Positions 51,392 through 57,964 of a DNA stretch of 57,964 bases are shown one piece after another. The position numbers and the translations under genes were made by a program. This DNA is from Clostridia bacterium. Its GTDB lineage: Bacteria > Bacillota > Clostridia > RUG12999. Within the stretch, counting starts at the first letter, position 1, and every line of letters starts with the position of its first letter. Under the pieces are notes generated by a model. It ran no database searches, was not told where the DNA came from, and saw only the letters and a list, made by a program, of their open reading frames with translations. The stretch spans positions 1-57,964 of the forward strand of contig JAAWTG010000016.1 of NCBI GenBank assembly GCA_022801925.1, read 5' to 3'.

Positions 51392-52084
51392 GTGAAATTC
51401 GAGCAAGTAGATTTCAAACGATATGGATTAAAAGCAACATGCAAAGGATACATAATTCATGTTCTTATAGATGATGTTAAAGCAAAAGCTAGTGAAATGA
51501 TTGACATTATTACTGACGAAAGTTGGATTACAAAATTATCTGCGATTAATAAAGCTTCGTTTAAAGCTCGAGCAGAACGAACTGTTACAAAGTTGGCAAA
51601 CGATATTTTCGGTAAAGTTGCAGATTCTGTAACGACAGATTTCGGAGAATATATGGTTTCTCTAAGTGCGCAGGAGGGATTAGTTTCCATGCTAAATCAT
51701 ACCAGAGTGCCATTGGCAGAAGTAATTAAAGAAAAGGTTACGGGCAATCCCGGATTTGATTTTCATACTGAGAGTAACAATCCATTTATTACATTTGGAG
51801 AGGCCAAATATAGCGCGAGTAGGTCACCCTATAAAGATGCATTAGAACAAATAAATGGATTCATATACAACAAAAAGGACGTTAGCGAGTTGGAATTATT
51901 ACAATATTTTGTAAGCGACAATGCAGCCAACAACGCAATTAACAACAAAAAAGCATATGCCGCTGCTTTTTCTATAAATGCAAAGAATCCCTTGCTTATT
52001 TTTGACAAGGCGATAAAGTCAGATTACATCATGCCATTACTACAATATCCAGAATTATACTTAATAGGTGTGGAGGTAGCATAG
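51392..52084 (+). CDS. HamA-like DUF1837 nuclease of a Hachiman-type defence system
   Basis: A 230-residue protein (from GTG 51392). The N-terminal half contains FGEYMVSLSAQEGL (near residues 84-97), and a PD-(D/E)xK-type catalytic core follows with Asp123 (GFDFHTE) and Glu137-x-Lys139 in FGEAKYS. HamA of Hachiman systems carries its essential Glu and Lys at nearly the same positions. HamA is a DNA nuclease kept off until phage DNA activates HamB. AAGGGAGG (51367-51374) is 17 bases from GTG but eight from an in-frame ATT (51383), so an AUU start giving a three-residue extension is possible. It is coupled to the helicase gene by a one-base overlap (TAGTG). AT-rich composition suggests transfer. 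Confidence 0.8.
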   Translation: MKFEQVDFKRYGLKATCKGYIIHVLIDDVKAKASEMIDIITDESWITKLSAINKASFKARAERTVTKLANDIFGKVADSVTTDFGEYMVSLSAQEGLVSMLNHTRVPLAEVIKEKVTGNPGFDFHTESNNPFITFGEAKYSASRSPYKDALEQINGFIYNKKDVSELELLQYFVSDNAANNAINNKKAYAAAFSINAKNPLLIFDKAIKSDYIMPLLQYPELYLIGVEVA

Positions 52085-54414
52085 TGATTGAAAAATTGAT
52101 AATTGGACAAGATATGGAGTATATAAAAAAATTATATTCTGATGTGTTATATAAGATACATAGCCAAGGACCGGTTGATGCAGCTGATTTTGAAAAATTA
52201 GCATACATTAAGAAATTCCATCCTGATGTATTCAATATCCGCGAATCCGAATTAATGTATTTAATGGGCTTGTTTTATAAAATTGATGCCCCAAAGGATT
52301 TGATTGAAAAAGCGTATTCTTTATTTGCTGAAGAAATTATTGAAACCACAGGAAATACATTTACTCCTGTACAGGCGGATGCATACCAAAACATTAGAGA
52401 AAAAACGTTTTTTTCATTTTCTGCACCGACAAGTGCGGGGAAATCATTTTTGTTTAGAGAGTTAATAGGTAATGCTACTAATGATATAATTATTGTAGTT
52501 CCATCAAGAGCATTGGTAGCTGAATATATTAATGCAGTAAAAGAATTGGTAAACAACACCGTTTTGGTGCTTCAATTTATAGATAATGTAAATATACTGA
52601 AAACTACAAGAAGAGTGTTTATTATAACACCAGAGCGCGGTGCTGAACTTTTTGAGTATAAATCTATTTTTGATATCGGGTTATTTTTGTTTGATGAAGC
52701 ACAATTATCCGAAGAAGAAGTACGAGGAATTAGGTTCGATGCATTTGTTCGACGTGTGGCGAAAGAATTTCCGAAGGCTACAAAAGTATTTGCTCATCCA
52801 TATGTGCAGAATCCCAGTGCTCAAATTGAAAAACATCATTTCCCTTTGGAATGTAGTGCGGCTGTTTCATATGAACAAAACTCAGTAGGGAAAATTTATG
52901 TGTCTATTAATAAGAATAAAATGTGTTATTTTTCACCTTTTATTGATAACGGGAAAAATCAAGTGCCTGTAGATGAGGATATTATATCAAGTATATTAAG
53001 TAAAAAGGGAAGTATTTTAGTCTATTCGTCAAAATCAAAATTATATAGCAAAGCATATATCGAAGAATACGGAAAATATTTAAGACTTTGCCCACCTTTG
53101 GAAGATCCTGATGCTAAAAAATATATTGAACAGCTCCGAGAATATATAGGAGCAACAGATGAAAGTGGCAAAAAAGTCTCCTTTATGATTCGTCTAATGA
53201 AACGTGGAATAGTAATTCATCATGGTTCTATGCCACTAAAAATGAGATTGATAATTGAGCAATTTGTAAGGGGGAATCACGCAAGAGTTTGCTTTGCAAC
53301 ATCAACGCTTAAGCAAGGTATAAATATGCCTTTTGATGCAGTTCTCATCGATAATTTTACGAATATGGATGTTTTGACACTTAAAAATTTAATTGGGCGT
53401 GCTGGTAGAAATACAACAGATAAAGATAAGTTTGATTATGGATACACCCTTGTAAAAAGTAAAAATATCAAAACTTTTTGTCAACGAATTAAAGATGTAT
53501 ATAAGTTGAATGAAATTTCAGAATTGGATAATAATCATATGGTGACAGAAGATAACCAAGATTTGATTGAAGCTATTAGACATGATGCCTTTGACAATGA
53601 TACTCGTCTCACAAGTGTACAGGTAGAAAGAATCAAACAATCTGATATTGCAGAAGATGTAAAAACTATATTGGATAATTTAATAACCGAAGGAAGAGTA
53701 CTATCTGGCAAAGAATATTATGAAAACTTATCTGATAGTGAAAGGAAGGCCATTAAAGATGCTTTTAAGCGGATATTTGTTTGTCACTTGAGACGCACAA
53801 CCCTTACAAAAGCAGAGCAAAGCATTCTTAGCACAGCTATCCCTATTTTATTATGGCATATCCAAGGGAAAACTTTTAAAGAAGTATTAGCACTTCGATT
53901 TTCATATTTGACACAACAGTCTAAACAAAGGAAAATTAATTTATCTTTCAAATCCGGTGAGATTTCGGACGAGGAAAGGCTACAACAAATATCAGAATTA
54001 ACCATAAAGTATTCCCCCGCCCCAACACCTCTTCCCAACATAAACGCAAGGAACTACAGCAACTTTAAAAAAGATACTCCTGTTTCGGCATTGGATTACG
54101 ACTCTCTGGTTTTTGATACATATGATTATATAGATAAAGTTATACATTTATCATTAGCTGATCCGATATGTGCCGTTTTTTCAACGTATTTTAATCATAC
54201 TAACGATATTAGAGCAAAAGCGATGGTGAATTATATTAGATATGGGACTAACGATAGTGTTGAAATTTTGCTCCTAAGATATGGGTTTTCATTTGAAGAT
54301 ATTATCTGGCTTTTGGAATATATCGAGCATATTGATGAACAACAAATAGTATTTAAGGACTCAATTCATGAATTAACAGATGAACAGTATGAGATAATTT
54401 CCAGATTTGTATAA
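52084..54414 (+). CDS. HamB-like superfamily 2 helicase of a Hachiman-type defence system
   Basis: A 776-residue DNA helicase. Q-motif-like FTPVQ (93-97), Walker A APTSAGKS (114-121), Walker B/DEAD variant DEAQ (204-207), and motif VI LIGRAGRNTTD (about 434-444) are in order. Motif V-type ATSTLKQGINMPFDAVLIDNF is near 415. The length and its pairing with the DUF1837 gene match HamB, which surveys DNA and holds HamA inactive until foreign or damaged DNA is found. GTG 52084 overlaps the HamA stop; GGAGG is eight bases upstream. A hairpin follows. Alternative: another DEAD-type helicase in a related but unnamed nuclease-helicase system (AbpAB belongs to the same group). Confidence 0.82.
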   Translation: MIEKLIIGQDMEYIKKLYSDVLYKIHSQGPVDAADFEKLAYIKKFHPDVFNIRESELMYLMGLFYKIDAPKDLIEKAYSLFAEEIIETTGNTFTPVQADAYQNIREKTFFSFSAPTSAGKSFLFRELIGNATNDIIIVVPSRALVAEYINAVKELVNNTVLVLQFIDNVNILKTTRRVFIITPERGAELFEYKSIFDIGLFLFDEAQLSEEEVRGIRFDAFVRRVAKEFPKATKVFAHPYVQNPSAQIEKHHFPLECSAAVSYEQNSVGKIYVSINKNKMCYFSPFIDNGKNQVPVDEDIISSILSKKGSILVYSSKSKLYSKAYIEEYGKYLRLCPPLEDPDAKKYIEQLREYIGATDESGKKVSFMIRLMKRGIVIHHGSMPLKMRLIIEQFVRGNHARVCFATSTLKQGINMPFDAVLIDNFTNMDVLTLKNLIGRAGRNTTDKDKFDYGYTLVKSKNIKTFCQRIKDVYKLNEISELDNNHMVTEDNQDLIEAIRHDAFDNDTRLTSVQVERIKQSDIAEDVKTILDNLITEGRVLSGKEYYENLSDSERKAIKDAFKRIFVCHLRRTTLTKAEQSILSTAIPILLWHIQGKTFKEVLALRFSYLTQQSKQRKINLSFKSGEISDEERLQQISELTIKYSPAPTPLPNINARNYSNFKKDTPVSALDYDSLVFDTYDYIDKVIHLSLADPICAVFSTYFNHTNDIRAKAMVNYIRYGTNDSVEILLLRYGFSFEDIIWLLEYIEHIDEQQIVFKDSIHELTDEQYEIISRFV

Positions 54415-54495
54415 TCTTTGATATTAAAAAACAATAAATTGAATTCGGAATTATTTGGTTAGTAAAGGATTGGGGTGTTTTATATTCGGTATCAT

Positions 54496-54517
54496 AACCA
54501 CCGGTGAACTGGTGGTT
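54496..54517 (+). terminator. hairpin after the helicase gene
   Basis: AACCACC (54496-54502) pairs with GGTGGTT (54511-54517) around an eight-base loop, then TTAATC. The weak T-tract makes it a modest terminator. Positions 54415-54495 hold no gene. Confidence 0.5.
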
Positions 54518-54541
54518 TAATCAAGCTAAAAGCGCCAACAA

Positions 54542-54576
54542 AAGGCACTTCGGGACAATTTGCCTCAAAGTGCCTT
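54542..54576. repeat. CACTTCGGGACA-type hairpin, copy 2 (terminator-like)
   Basis: AAGGCACTT (54542-54550) pairs with AAGTGCCTT (54568-54576). It lies six bases past the 3' end of the leftward small mobilization-linked gene and shares a 16-base block AAGGCACTTCGGGACA with copy 1. Confidence 0.6.
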
Positions 54577-54582
54577 AAATTA

Positions 54583-54744
54583 TCATTTGTCTGTATTCTC
54601 TTGTTCCCTTTTCCATTCCTCAAATTCCCGTTTGCCTTCCTCGCTCTCAAAGAATTTCTGTATCTCAGGGAGCAGGCAACGGGCAAGGGCTTCTATTTCA
54701 TGTTCGGGAATACCCGTTCCGTAGTCTTTCCGTTGTTTAGCCAT
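54583..54744 (-). CDS. Small hypothetical protein linked to the MobV relaxase
   Basis: A 53-residue acidic protein starting MAKQRKDYGTGIPEHEIEAL. It ends in a charged helix (EEGKREFEEWKREQEN). Small proteins of this type regularly follow mobilization genes in Firmicutes mobile elements, but their role is unknown. No good ribosome site is seen at 54744; a TTG at 54768 is an alternative start with an equally weak site, so it may be coupled to mobV, which ends 46 bases away. Confidence 0.6.
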   Translation of the reverse strand: MAKQRKDYGTGIPEHEIEALARCLLPEIQKFFESEEGKREFEEWKREQENTDK

Positions 54745-54790
54745 ATCGTTCAATCCATATGTATTCAATTCTAACTTTCATCAGCATTAT

Positions 54791-55747
54791 CTATTTATCA
54801 CTCCTCCAATTCCGGCTTTGTTGTTTTTGCATAGTCTGTATTTCTTTTCGTAAATCGTCAGGTATGGAATCCATGAATTGGCGTAATTCTACAACTTCAC
54901 TTTGTAACTTTCCAATCTCAAGTTGTGTTTTGATTTTGATTTCATTTCCCACCTTTGCTTTTTTGGCAAGCTGGGCATTTTCTTTTTCCAGCAGGTCAAT
55001 ACTTTTTTGATATTTTCGCAACTGCCCCTCAAACTTTTCCATTTTTGGAAACCACTTTTTGAGCATTTTTAGCACGTTGTCACGCTTTTTGCTTGCATTG
55101 AGCGGATTTATTCCTGCCAATTCGTTATCAATCAATGCCGCTTGTTTGGATAGGCTCACACTCTGCTTAAACAGCCATGTTGGAATATGCTTGCGTCCTG
55201 TATCAAAGGCCGATTCACCTCTTGCTAAGTCAGGGTATCTCTTAACCATATGAGAGTGAAATTCATCTTGCCATTTACTAAGTTGGGCGCGGTTGCCAAG
55301 TATATCTTTTGCGGATAACCGCCCATCCTCTGTAATGGGCGTAAAACACAAATGTAAATGCGGCGTTTTTTCGTCCATATGTACAACTGCAGAAAATATA
55401 TTATCCTTTCCTATCTTATCAGCAATGAAGTCAACGGCTGTCCTAAAAAACTCCTTAATTTCACTCTGCTTTTTGCCTTTGAAAAAGTCATGGCTGGCGG
55501 TAATGAGCGTGTCGACAAACATTGTGCTGTCCTTACGTGTCCTGCACCCTGCCACCTTGATTCGTTCGTTCACTTCTAAACGGTAATATTTTGATGGCTG
55601 AATGATATGAAAATTGTACTTGCTTTTTTCAATATCAATATTTGGATTACTTGCGTATTTCTCTTTTTGACGTTCATGGTGTGCTTCCAGCGCACGGCAC
55701 GAACCGCCCTTGTGTTTCTCAAAGCGTAAAATCGCGTATTGCGGCAT
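54791..55747 (-). CDS. MobV-family relaxase (Pre/Mob)
   Basis: A 318-residue relaxase that nicks DNA at oriT to start mobilization. Its start MPQYAILRFEKHKGGSCRALEAHHER is the MobV signature, and the metal-binding HxDExTPHLH motif is present as VVHMDEKTPHLHLCFTPI (near residues 120-137). A coiled C-terminus (about 250-318) follows, shorter than in the longest members. AAAGGAGG lies eight bases before ATG. The element encoding it can be mobilized in trans but carries no conjugation machinery in the window. A palindromic oriT candidate lies just upstream. Confidence 0.92.
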   Translation of the reverse strand: MPQYAILRFEKHKGGSCRALEAHHERQKEKYASNPNIDIEKSKYNFHIIQPSKYYRLEVNERIKVAGCRTRKDSTMFVDTLITASHDFFKGKKQSEIKEFFRTAVDFIADKIGKDNIFSAVVHMDEKTPHLHLCFTPITEDGRLSAKDILGNRAQLSKWQDEFHSHMVKRYPDLARGESAFDTGRKHIPTWLFKQSVSLSKQAALIDNELAGINPLNASKKRDNVLKMLKKWFPKMEKFEGQLRKYQKSIDLLEKENAQLAKKAKVGNEIKIKTQLEIGKLQSEVVELRQFMDSIPDDLRKEIQTMQKQQSRNWRSDK

Positions 55748-55775
55748 GATTTATCCTCCTTTCGGTGACGGTTAG

Positions 55776-55831
55776 AAGCCCATTTCAAGGGGCGTAAGGG
55801 AAAAGATACAGCCACTCTTGAAATGGCGCTT
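55776..55831. other. putative oriT of the mobilizable element
   Basis: AAGCCCATTTCAAG (55776-55789) and CTTGAAATGGCGCTT (55817-55831) are inverted repeats that differ by one inserted base and are 27 bases apart. Another partial copy occurs nearby (GGAATGGGGCTTTCC, 55844-55858). They lie between the MobV start (55747) and the next gene, where MobV oriT sites are usually found. The nick position cannot be given. Confidence 0.5.
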
Positions 55832-55864
55832 ACAAACCCTTTTGGAATGGGGCTTTCCGTGCTC

Positions 55865-56221
55865 CTATTTGTCCGCATTATCCCGCCGTTTTCTGTTGCT
55901 GGCGTTTTTCTGCCGCCGATGAACTTTGGCGGCGCAGCTTGCACAGTATTTGGCGCGGTTAGAGCCAGGGGCAAAGACCGCTCCGCACGCGGCACAATGT
56001 TTCACCTTCTGCCCCATAATCTGGGCATATAATACCTTGTCAACAGGCAATACAGCATTTACAAACCACTTGCAGATGAGCGAGTAAGAAATACTTTGAA
56101 CGCAGACGCATTCTTCCCCGTCATCAAGGGCGATACAGTTGCCATTATCATAGTTGCAGCAGGTTTTTCTAATTAGGGCATTGGCTTTGCGGCGCTGCCC
56201 CGGTGTCATTTGTTTTGGCAT
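55865..56221 (-). CDS. Cysteine-rich VLP-type protein
   Basis: A 118-residue protein with many cysteines in pairs: TCCNYDNGNCIALDDGEECVC broken across its start, then a second cluster CAACGAVFAPGSNRAKYCASC near residues 75-95 in the form of a zinc ribbon. It fits the cysteine-rich VLP family found with mobilization genes in Firmicutes mobile elements; a DNA-binding or structural role is inferred. GGAGG lies seven bases before the ATG. It is transcribed toward MobV. Confidence 0.85.
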   Translation of the reverse strand: MPKQMTPGQRRKANALIRKTCCNYDNGNCIALDDGEECVCVQSISYSLICKWFVNAVLPVDKVLYAQIMGQKVKHCAACGAVFAPGSNRAKYCASCAAKVHRRQKNASNRKRRDNADK

Positions 56222-56248
56222 TATTTATCCTCCGTTTTTATGTTTTCG

Positions 56249-56258
56249 TCGGCCGACT
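56249..56258. promoter_or_regulatory. ten-base perfect palindrome upstream of the VLP-type gene
   Basis: GTCGGCCGAC lies 28 bases before the VLP-type start codon and about 75 bases before the divergent Xre promoter. A perfect palindrome here could be an operator for the Xre protein encoded to the right. Confidence 0.4.
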
Positions 56259-56332
56259 AAGATAAGTGTACACCTTTTCGACCCTCTATCCCGTATATCC
56301 GAAAGGTAGGAATTGGGGCTGAAAAAAAGAGA

Positions 56333-56361
56333 TTTCCACGCTTATGAAAATGTGATATAAT
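56333..56361 (+). promoter_or_regulatory. promoter of the island Xre regulator
   Basis: TTTCCA, 17 bases, TATAAT, 36 bases before the start at 56397. Confidence 0.7.
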
Positions 56362-56396
56362 ATAAATTGCACTACTGGCAGAAAGGGGCGGTTAAT

Positions 56397-57212
56397 ATGA
56401 ATGTAGCCTTGACGATACAAGAAAAATTAAAAGATTTGCGGATAGAACGCGGATTGACGCTGAAGCAGTTGGAAAAACAAACGGGCATTTCCCGTTCTGC
56501 TTTAGGGCAGTATGAAAACGACGAATATAAGGACATCAGCCATACCAGCATTGTGACGCTGGCAAAATTTTATGGAGTGACAACCGACTATCTGTTGGGG
56601 CTGACAGAAAACAAAAATCACCCAAACACAGAACTTGCGGAACTGCATTTAAGTGATGAAATGATAGAATTATTGAAAAATGGGAAAATCAATGTCCGCT
56701 TGCTCTGCGAACTGGCGGCGCACAAGGATTTTGTAAAGCTGATGGCTGACATTGAAATTTATGTGGACGGAATCGCCGCCATGCAGATACAGAATCTAAA
56801 CAGTACGGTAGATTTAGCGTGGGCAGAAATTATAGAACGATACCATCCCGGCGAGCATGACAGGACGCTTTTGACTTTGGAAGCGGCGCATATCAATGAG
56901 AATTTATATTTTGGACAGCGGACTTATGAAGATATGGTCGGTATTCTTCATGATATTAAGGAGAACCACACAAAAGACAGTACCAGTGCGCCCGAAACAC
57001 CCGTTGCGTCACAGGTAAAATCGGCGATAGAGAAAGCCGCCGCCGCGAAAGGCAGTGCACAAGAAAAACAGCTTGCCGCACTTTTGGGAATGCTGGGCAT
57101 TGACTATGATAAGTTATCTATGGAAGAAGTCCGGGTGCTGATAAAAGCATTTGGAAAATCTGAACTTTTGAAAAGCCCAATAAAACAACGGGGCAAAACC
57201 AAAAGGAAATAA
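56397..57212 (+). CDS. Xre-family regulator with C-terminal extension (mobile-element type)
   Basis: A 271-residue regulator. The HTH_3 domain (about 5-65) contains LKDLRIERGLTLKQLEKQTGISRSALGQYENDEYKDI-type elements. A second part with LLCELAAHKDFVKLMADIEIYVDG is helical, and the tail (about 200-271) is Ala/Lys-rich and basic. Such proteins are common controllers of mobile elements. The start is ATG 56397 with AAAGGGGCGG upstream, and the frame extends 10 codons further without need. It diverges from the VLP-type/MobV genes, which it may regulate. Confidence 0.85.
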   Translation: MNVALTIQEKLKDLRIERGLTLKQLEKQTGISRSALGQYENDEYKDISHTSIVTLAKFYGVTTDYLLGLTENKNHPNTELAELHLSDEMIELLKNGKINVRLLCELAAHKDFVKLMADIEIYVDGIAAMQIQNLNSTVDLAWAEIIERYHPGEHDRTLLTLEAAHINENLYFGQRTYEDMVGILHDIKENHTKDSTSAPETPVASQVKSAIEKAAAAKGSAQEKQLAALLGMLGIDYDKLSMEEVRVLIKAFGKSELLKSPIKQRGKTKRK

Positions 57213-57219
57213 GGCGAAA

Positions 57220-57248
57220 TCACTTCGGGACAGACTGTCCCGAAGTGA
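57220..57248. repeat. CACTTCGGGACA-type hairpin, copy 3 (terminator-like)
   Basis: TCACTTCGGGACAG (57220-57233) pairs with CTGTCCCGAAGTGA (57235-57248), an almost perfect 29-base palindrome. An A-tract follows on the plus strand, so the minus strand shows a T-tract before the stem and the arrangement is unusual for a plus-strand terminator. Confidence 0.6.
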
Positions 57249-57269
57249 AAAAATGGTATAGCAACATAA

Positions 57270-57303
57270 ATACAGCCTGATACAAAACCGTATCAGGCTG
57301 TAT
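57270..57303 (-). terminator. terminator of the DUF6809 unit
   Basis: ATACAGCCTGATAC (57270-57283) and GTATCAGGCTGTAT (57290-57303) form a perfect 14-base-pair stem just past the leftward DUF6809 stop, followed on the minus strand by TTATGTT. Confidence 0.8.
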
Positions 57304-57306
57304 GAC

Positions 57307-57606
57307 TTATTCTTCACACGTCCCACTAAATGGAGTATATCTCGGTACTAAAAACGTATCAATCATGAATCTTGCTCCAAGTTTCCACCCCTCAATAAAA
57401 CGCTCACGGGTTTCAGTATCGAGAATTTCGCTTTGCGCGTTCATGAGTTGGGAAAACAAATGTTGCTCCTCACCGCCTAAATAGGCGCTTAGTTTTTCTT
57501 CATTTTCAGAAACAATCTTAACAAAAGCGGCATATTCAGATTTGCGCTGAAAGCATTTTTCTTGTGGGTTGACGTTGCCGTAATAAAATTCTTCCAGTAT
57601 GTTCAT
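57307..57606 (-). CDS. DUF6809 family protein
   Basis: A 99-residue soluble protein whose start MNILEEFYYGNVNPQE is characteristic of DUF6809. The middle (SEYAAFVKIVSENEEKLSAYL) is a long helix and later LMNAQSEILDTETRERFIEGWKLGARF is another. The function is unknown; members accompany conjugative and mobilizable elements in Firmicutes. The start at 57606 overlaps the upstream gene's stop (GTGATGA), with GGGGGTGG as ribosome site. Confidence 0.8.
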   Translation of the reverse strand: MNILEEFYYGNVNPQEKCFQRKSEYAAFVKIVSENEEKLSAYLGGEEQHLFSQLMNAQSEILDTETRERFIEGWKLGARFMIDTFLVPRYTPFSGTCEE

Positions 57607-57887
57607 CACGCCACCCCCTGCCATATCAGAAGTTCCAACAGAGATGAAAGAATTTTGTTGTCTGTAATGAGCGTGTGAAGATGGCCTTGTTCGTCCCTGT
57701 CAACCACTAATGCTTGTAGGGCAACCATTTTATGTCTGTTATCCGGCTGAATTTTTAAAATGTATTCCTTCTTGTCGACTTTCACAGTTACGTTGAAACT
57801 GGCCTCAAATGGATTTTGCTGCGCCCTTGTAATAAGCTGATTTTGAAGATACTCATACCTATCTGCTTTGAGTTGTCTGACTATCAT
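57606..57887 (-). CDS. Hypothetical protein upstream of the DUF6809 gene
   Basis: A 93-residue protein, mixed alpha/beta, starting MIVRQLKADRYEYLQNQLI with a later beta stretch (ASFNVTVKVDKKEYILKIQPD) and a C-terminal helix. AAAGGA is nine bases before the ATG. I do not recognise the family. It is translationally coupled to the DUF6809 gene, so the two probably work together in the mobile element. Confidence 0.7.
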   Translation of the reverse strand: MIVRQLKADRYEYLQNQLITRAQQNPFEASFNVTVKVDKKEYILKIQPDNRHKMVALQALVVDRDEQGHLHTLITDNKILSSLLELLIWQGVA

Positions 57888-57925
57888 ATAAAAACAATCC
57901 TTTCCATACTTTTAGTCGCAATCCC

Positions 57926-57954
57926 TTGAAAAACTTCGGCACAAATGATATAAT
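57926..57954 (+). promoter_or_regulatory. promoter reading out of the window to the right
   Basis: TTGAAA, 17 bases, TATAAT on the plus strand, ten bases from the window's end. It would serve a gene beyond the right edge that diverges from the 93-residue protein. Confidence 0.7.
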
Positions 57955-57964
57955 ATTTTTGTGT

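Noticed and set aside
51218-51406. Longer Xre-type regulator starting at 51406
   Set aside because: The extra 63 codons cover the promoters and operator, encode a hydrophobic AT-rich stretch and have no ribosome site; ATG 51217 has a consensus one.
55823-56032. 69-residue plus-strand frame over the Cys-rich VLP-type gene
   Set aside because: It is antisense to a well-supported gene, lacks a ribosome site and its codon pattern reflects the opposite frame.

Overview
The window looks like a chromosomal segment of a spore-forming, low-to-moderate GC Firmicute of the Clostridia type. Evidence: a spoIIAA-spoIIAB-sigF operon, a SpoVB-type flippase, consensus sigma-A promoters (TTGACA/TATAAT with 17-base spacing), strong AGGAGG ribosome sites, frequent TTG/GTG starts, and many secreted proteins with SLH, copper-amine-oxidase-N (CAO-N) and F5/8 type C modules, which are typical of plant-polysaccharide-degrading gut or anaerobic Clostridia. 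The genus cannot be fixed from the sequence.

Layout. 1-4.2 kb: end of an unknown gene, yaaA and an unusual fused EndoQ (PHP)-UvrD helicase. 4.3-23.1 kb: a long same-strand locus for surface glycan handling: two SLH surface proteins, two carbohydrate ABC permeases, a lipoprotein substrate-binding protein, two near-duplicate secreted beta-helix proteins with swapped N-terminal modules, and a third beta-helix/CAO-N/F5/8C protein with its own promoter. No ABC ATPase, regulator or classical glycoside hydrolase is present in it. 23.2-25.2 kb: argC-argB (minus strand) with a near-perfect ARG box on the argC promoter. 25.4-26.9 kb: spoIIA operon. 27-33.4 kb: small regulators, a LysR regulator diverging from a small-protein/DUF362/CAO-N/iron-ADH stretch, and a TfoX C-terminal-like protein. 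33.5-43 kb: a two-component system, a GH36 alpha-galactosidase, a CAO-N protein, a serine beta-lactamase-like hydrolase, and a processive GT2 glycosyltransferase behind a long structured leader. 43.4-49.9 kb: radA-ispE-gntR-yfbR, spoVB, a large nested inverted-repeat RNA candidate, and glutathione peroxidase.

From the tRNA-Leu(UAG) gene at 49.93 kb rightward the DNA changes character and looks like a genomic island: an AT-rich cassette (Xre-type regulator, HamA-like DUF1837 nuclease, HamB-like helicase) that reads as a Hachiman-type anti-phage system with its own divergent, operator-controlled promoters, then a mobilization module (MobV relaxase, small partner, Cys-rich VLP-type protein, putative oriT, Xre regulator, DUF6809 protein). 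Related hairpins containing CACTTCGGGACA punctuate the island. No integrase lies inside the window.

The items most deserving follow-up are the 202-nt nested inverted-repeat RNA (48795-48996), the structured GT2 leader (about 43047-43230), the regulated Hachiman-type locus with its possible AUU start, the N-terminal module swap between the tandem beta-helix proteins, and the candidate pseudoknot in front of argB.
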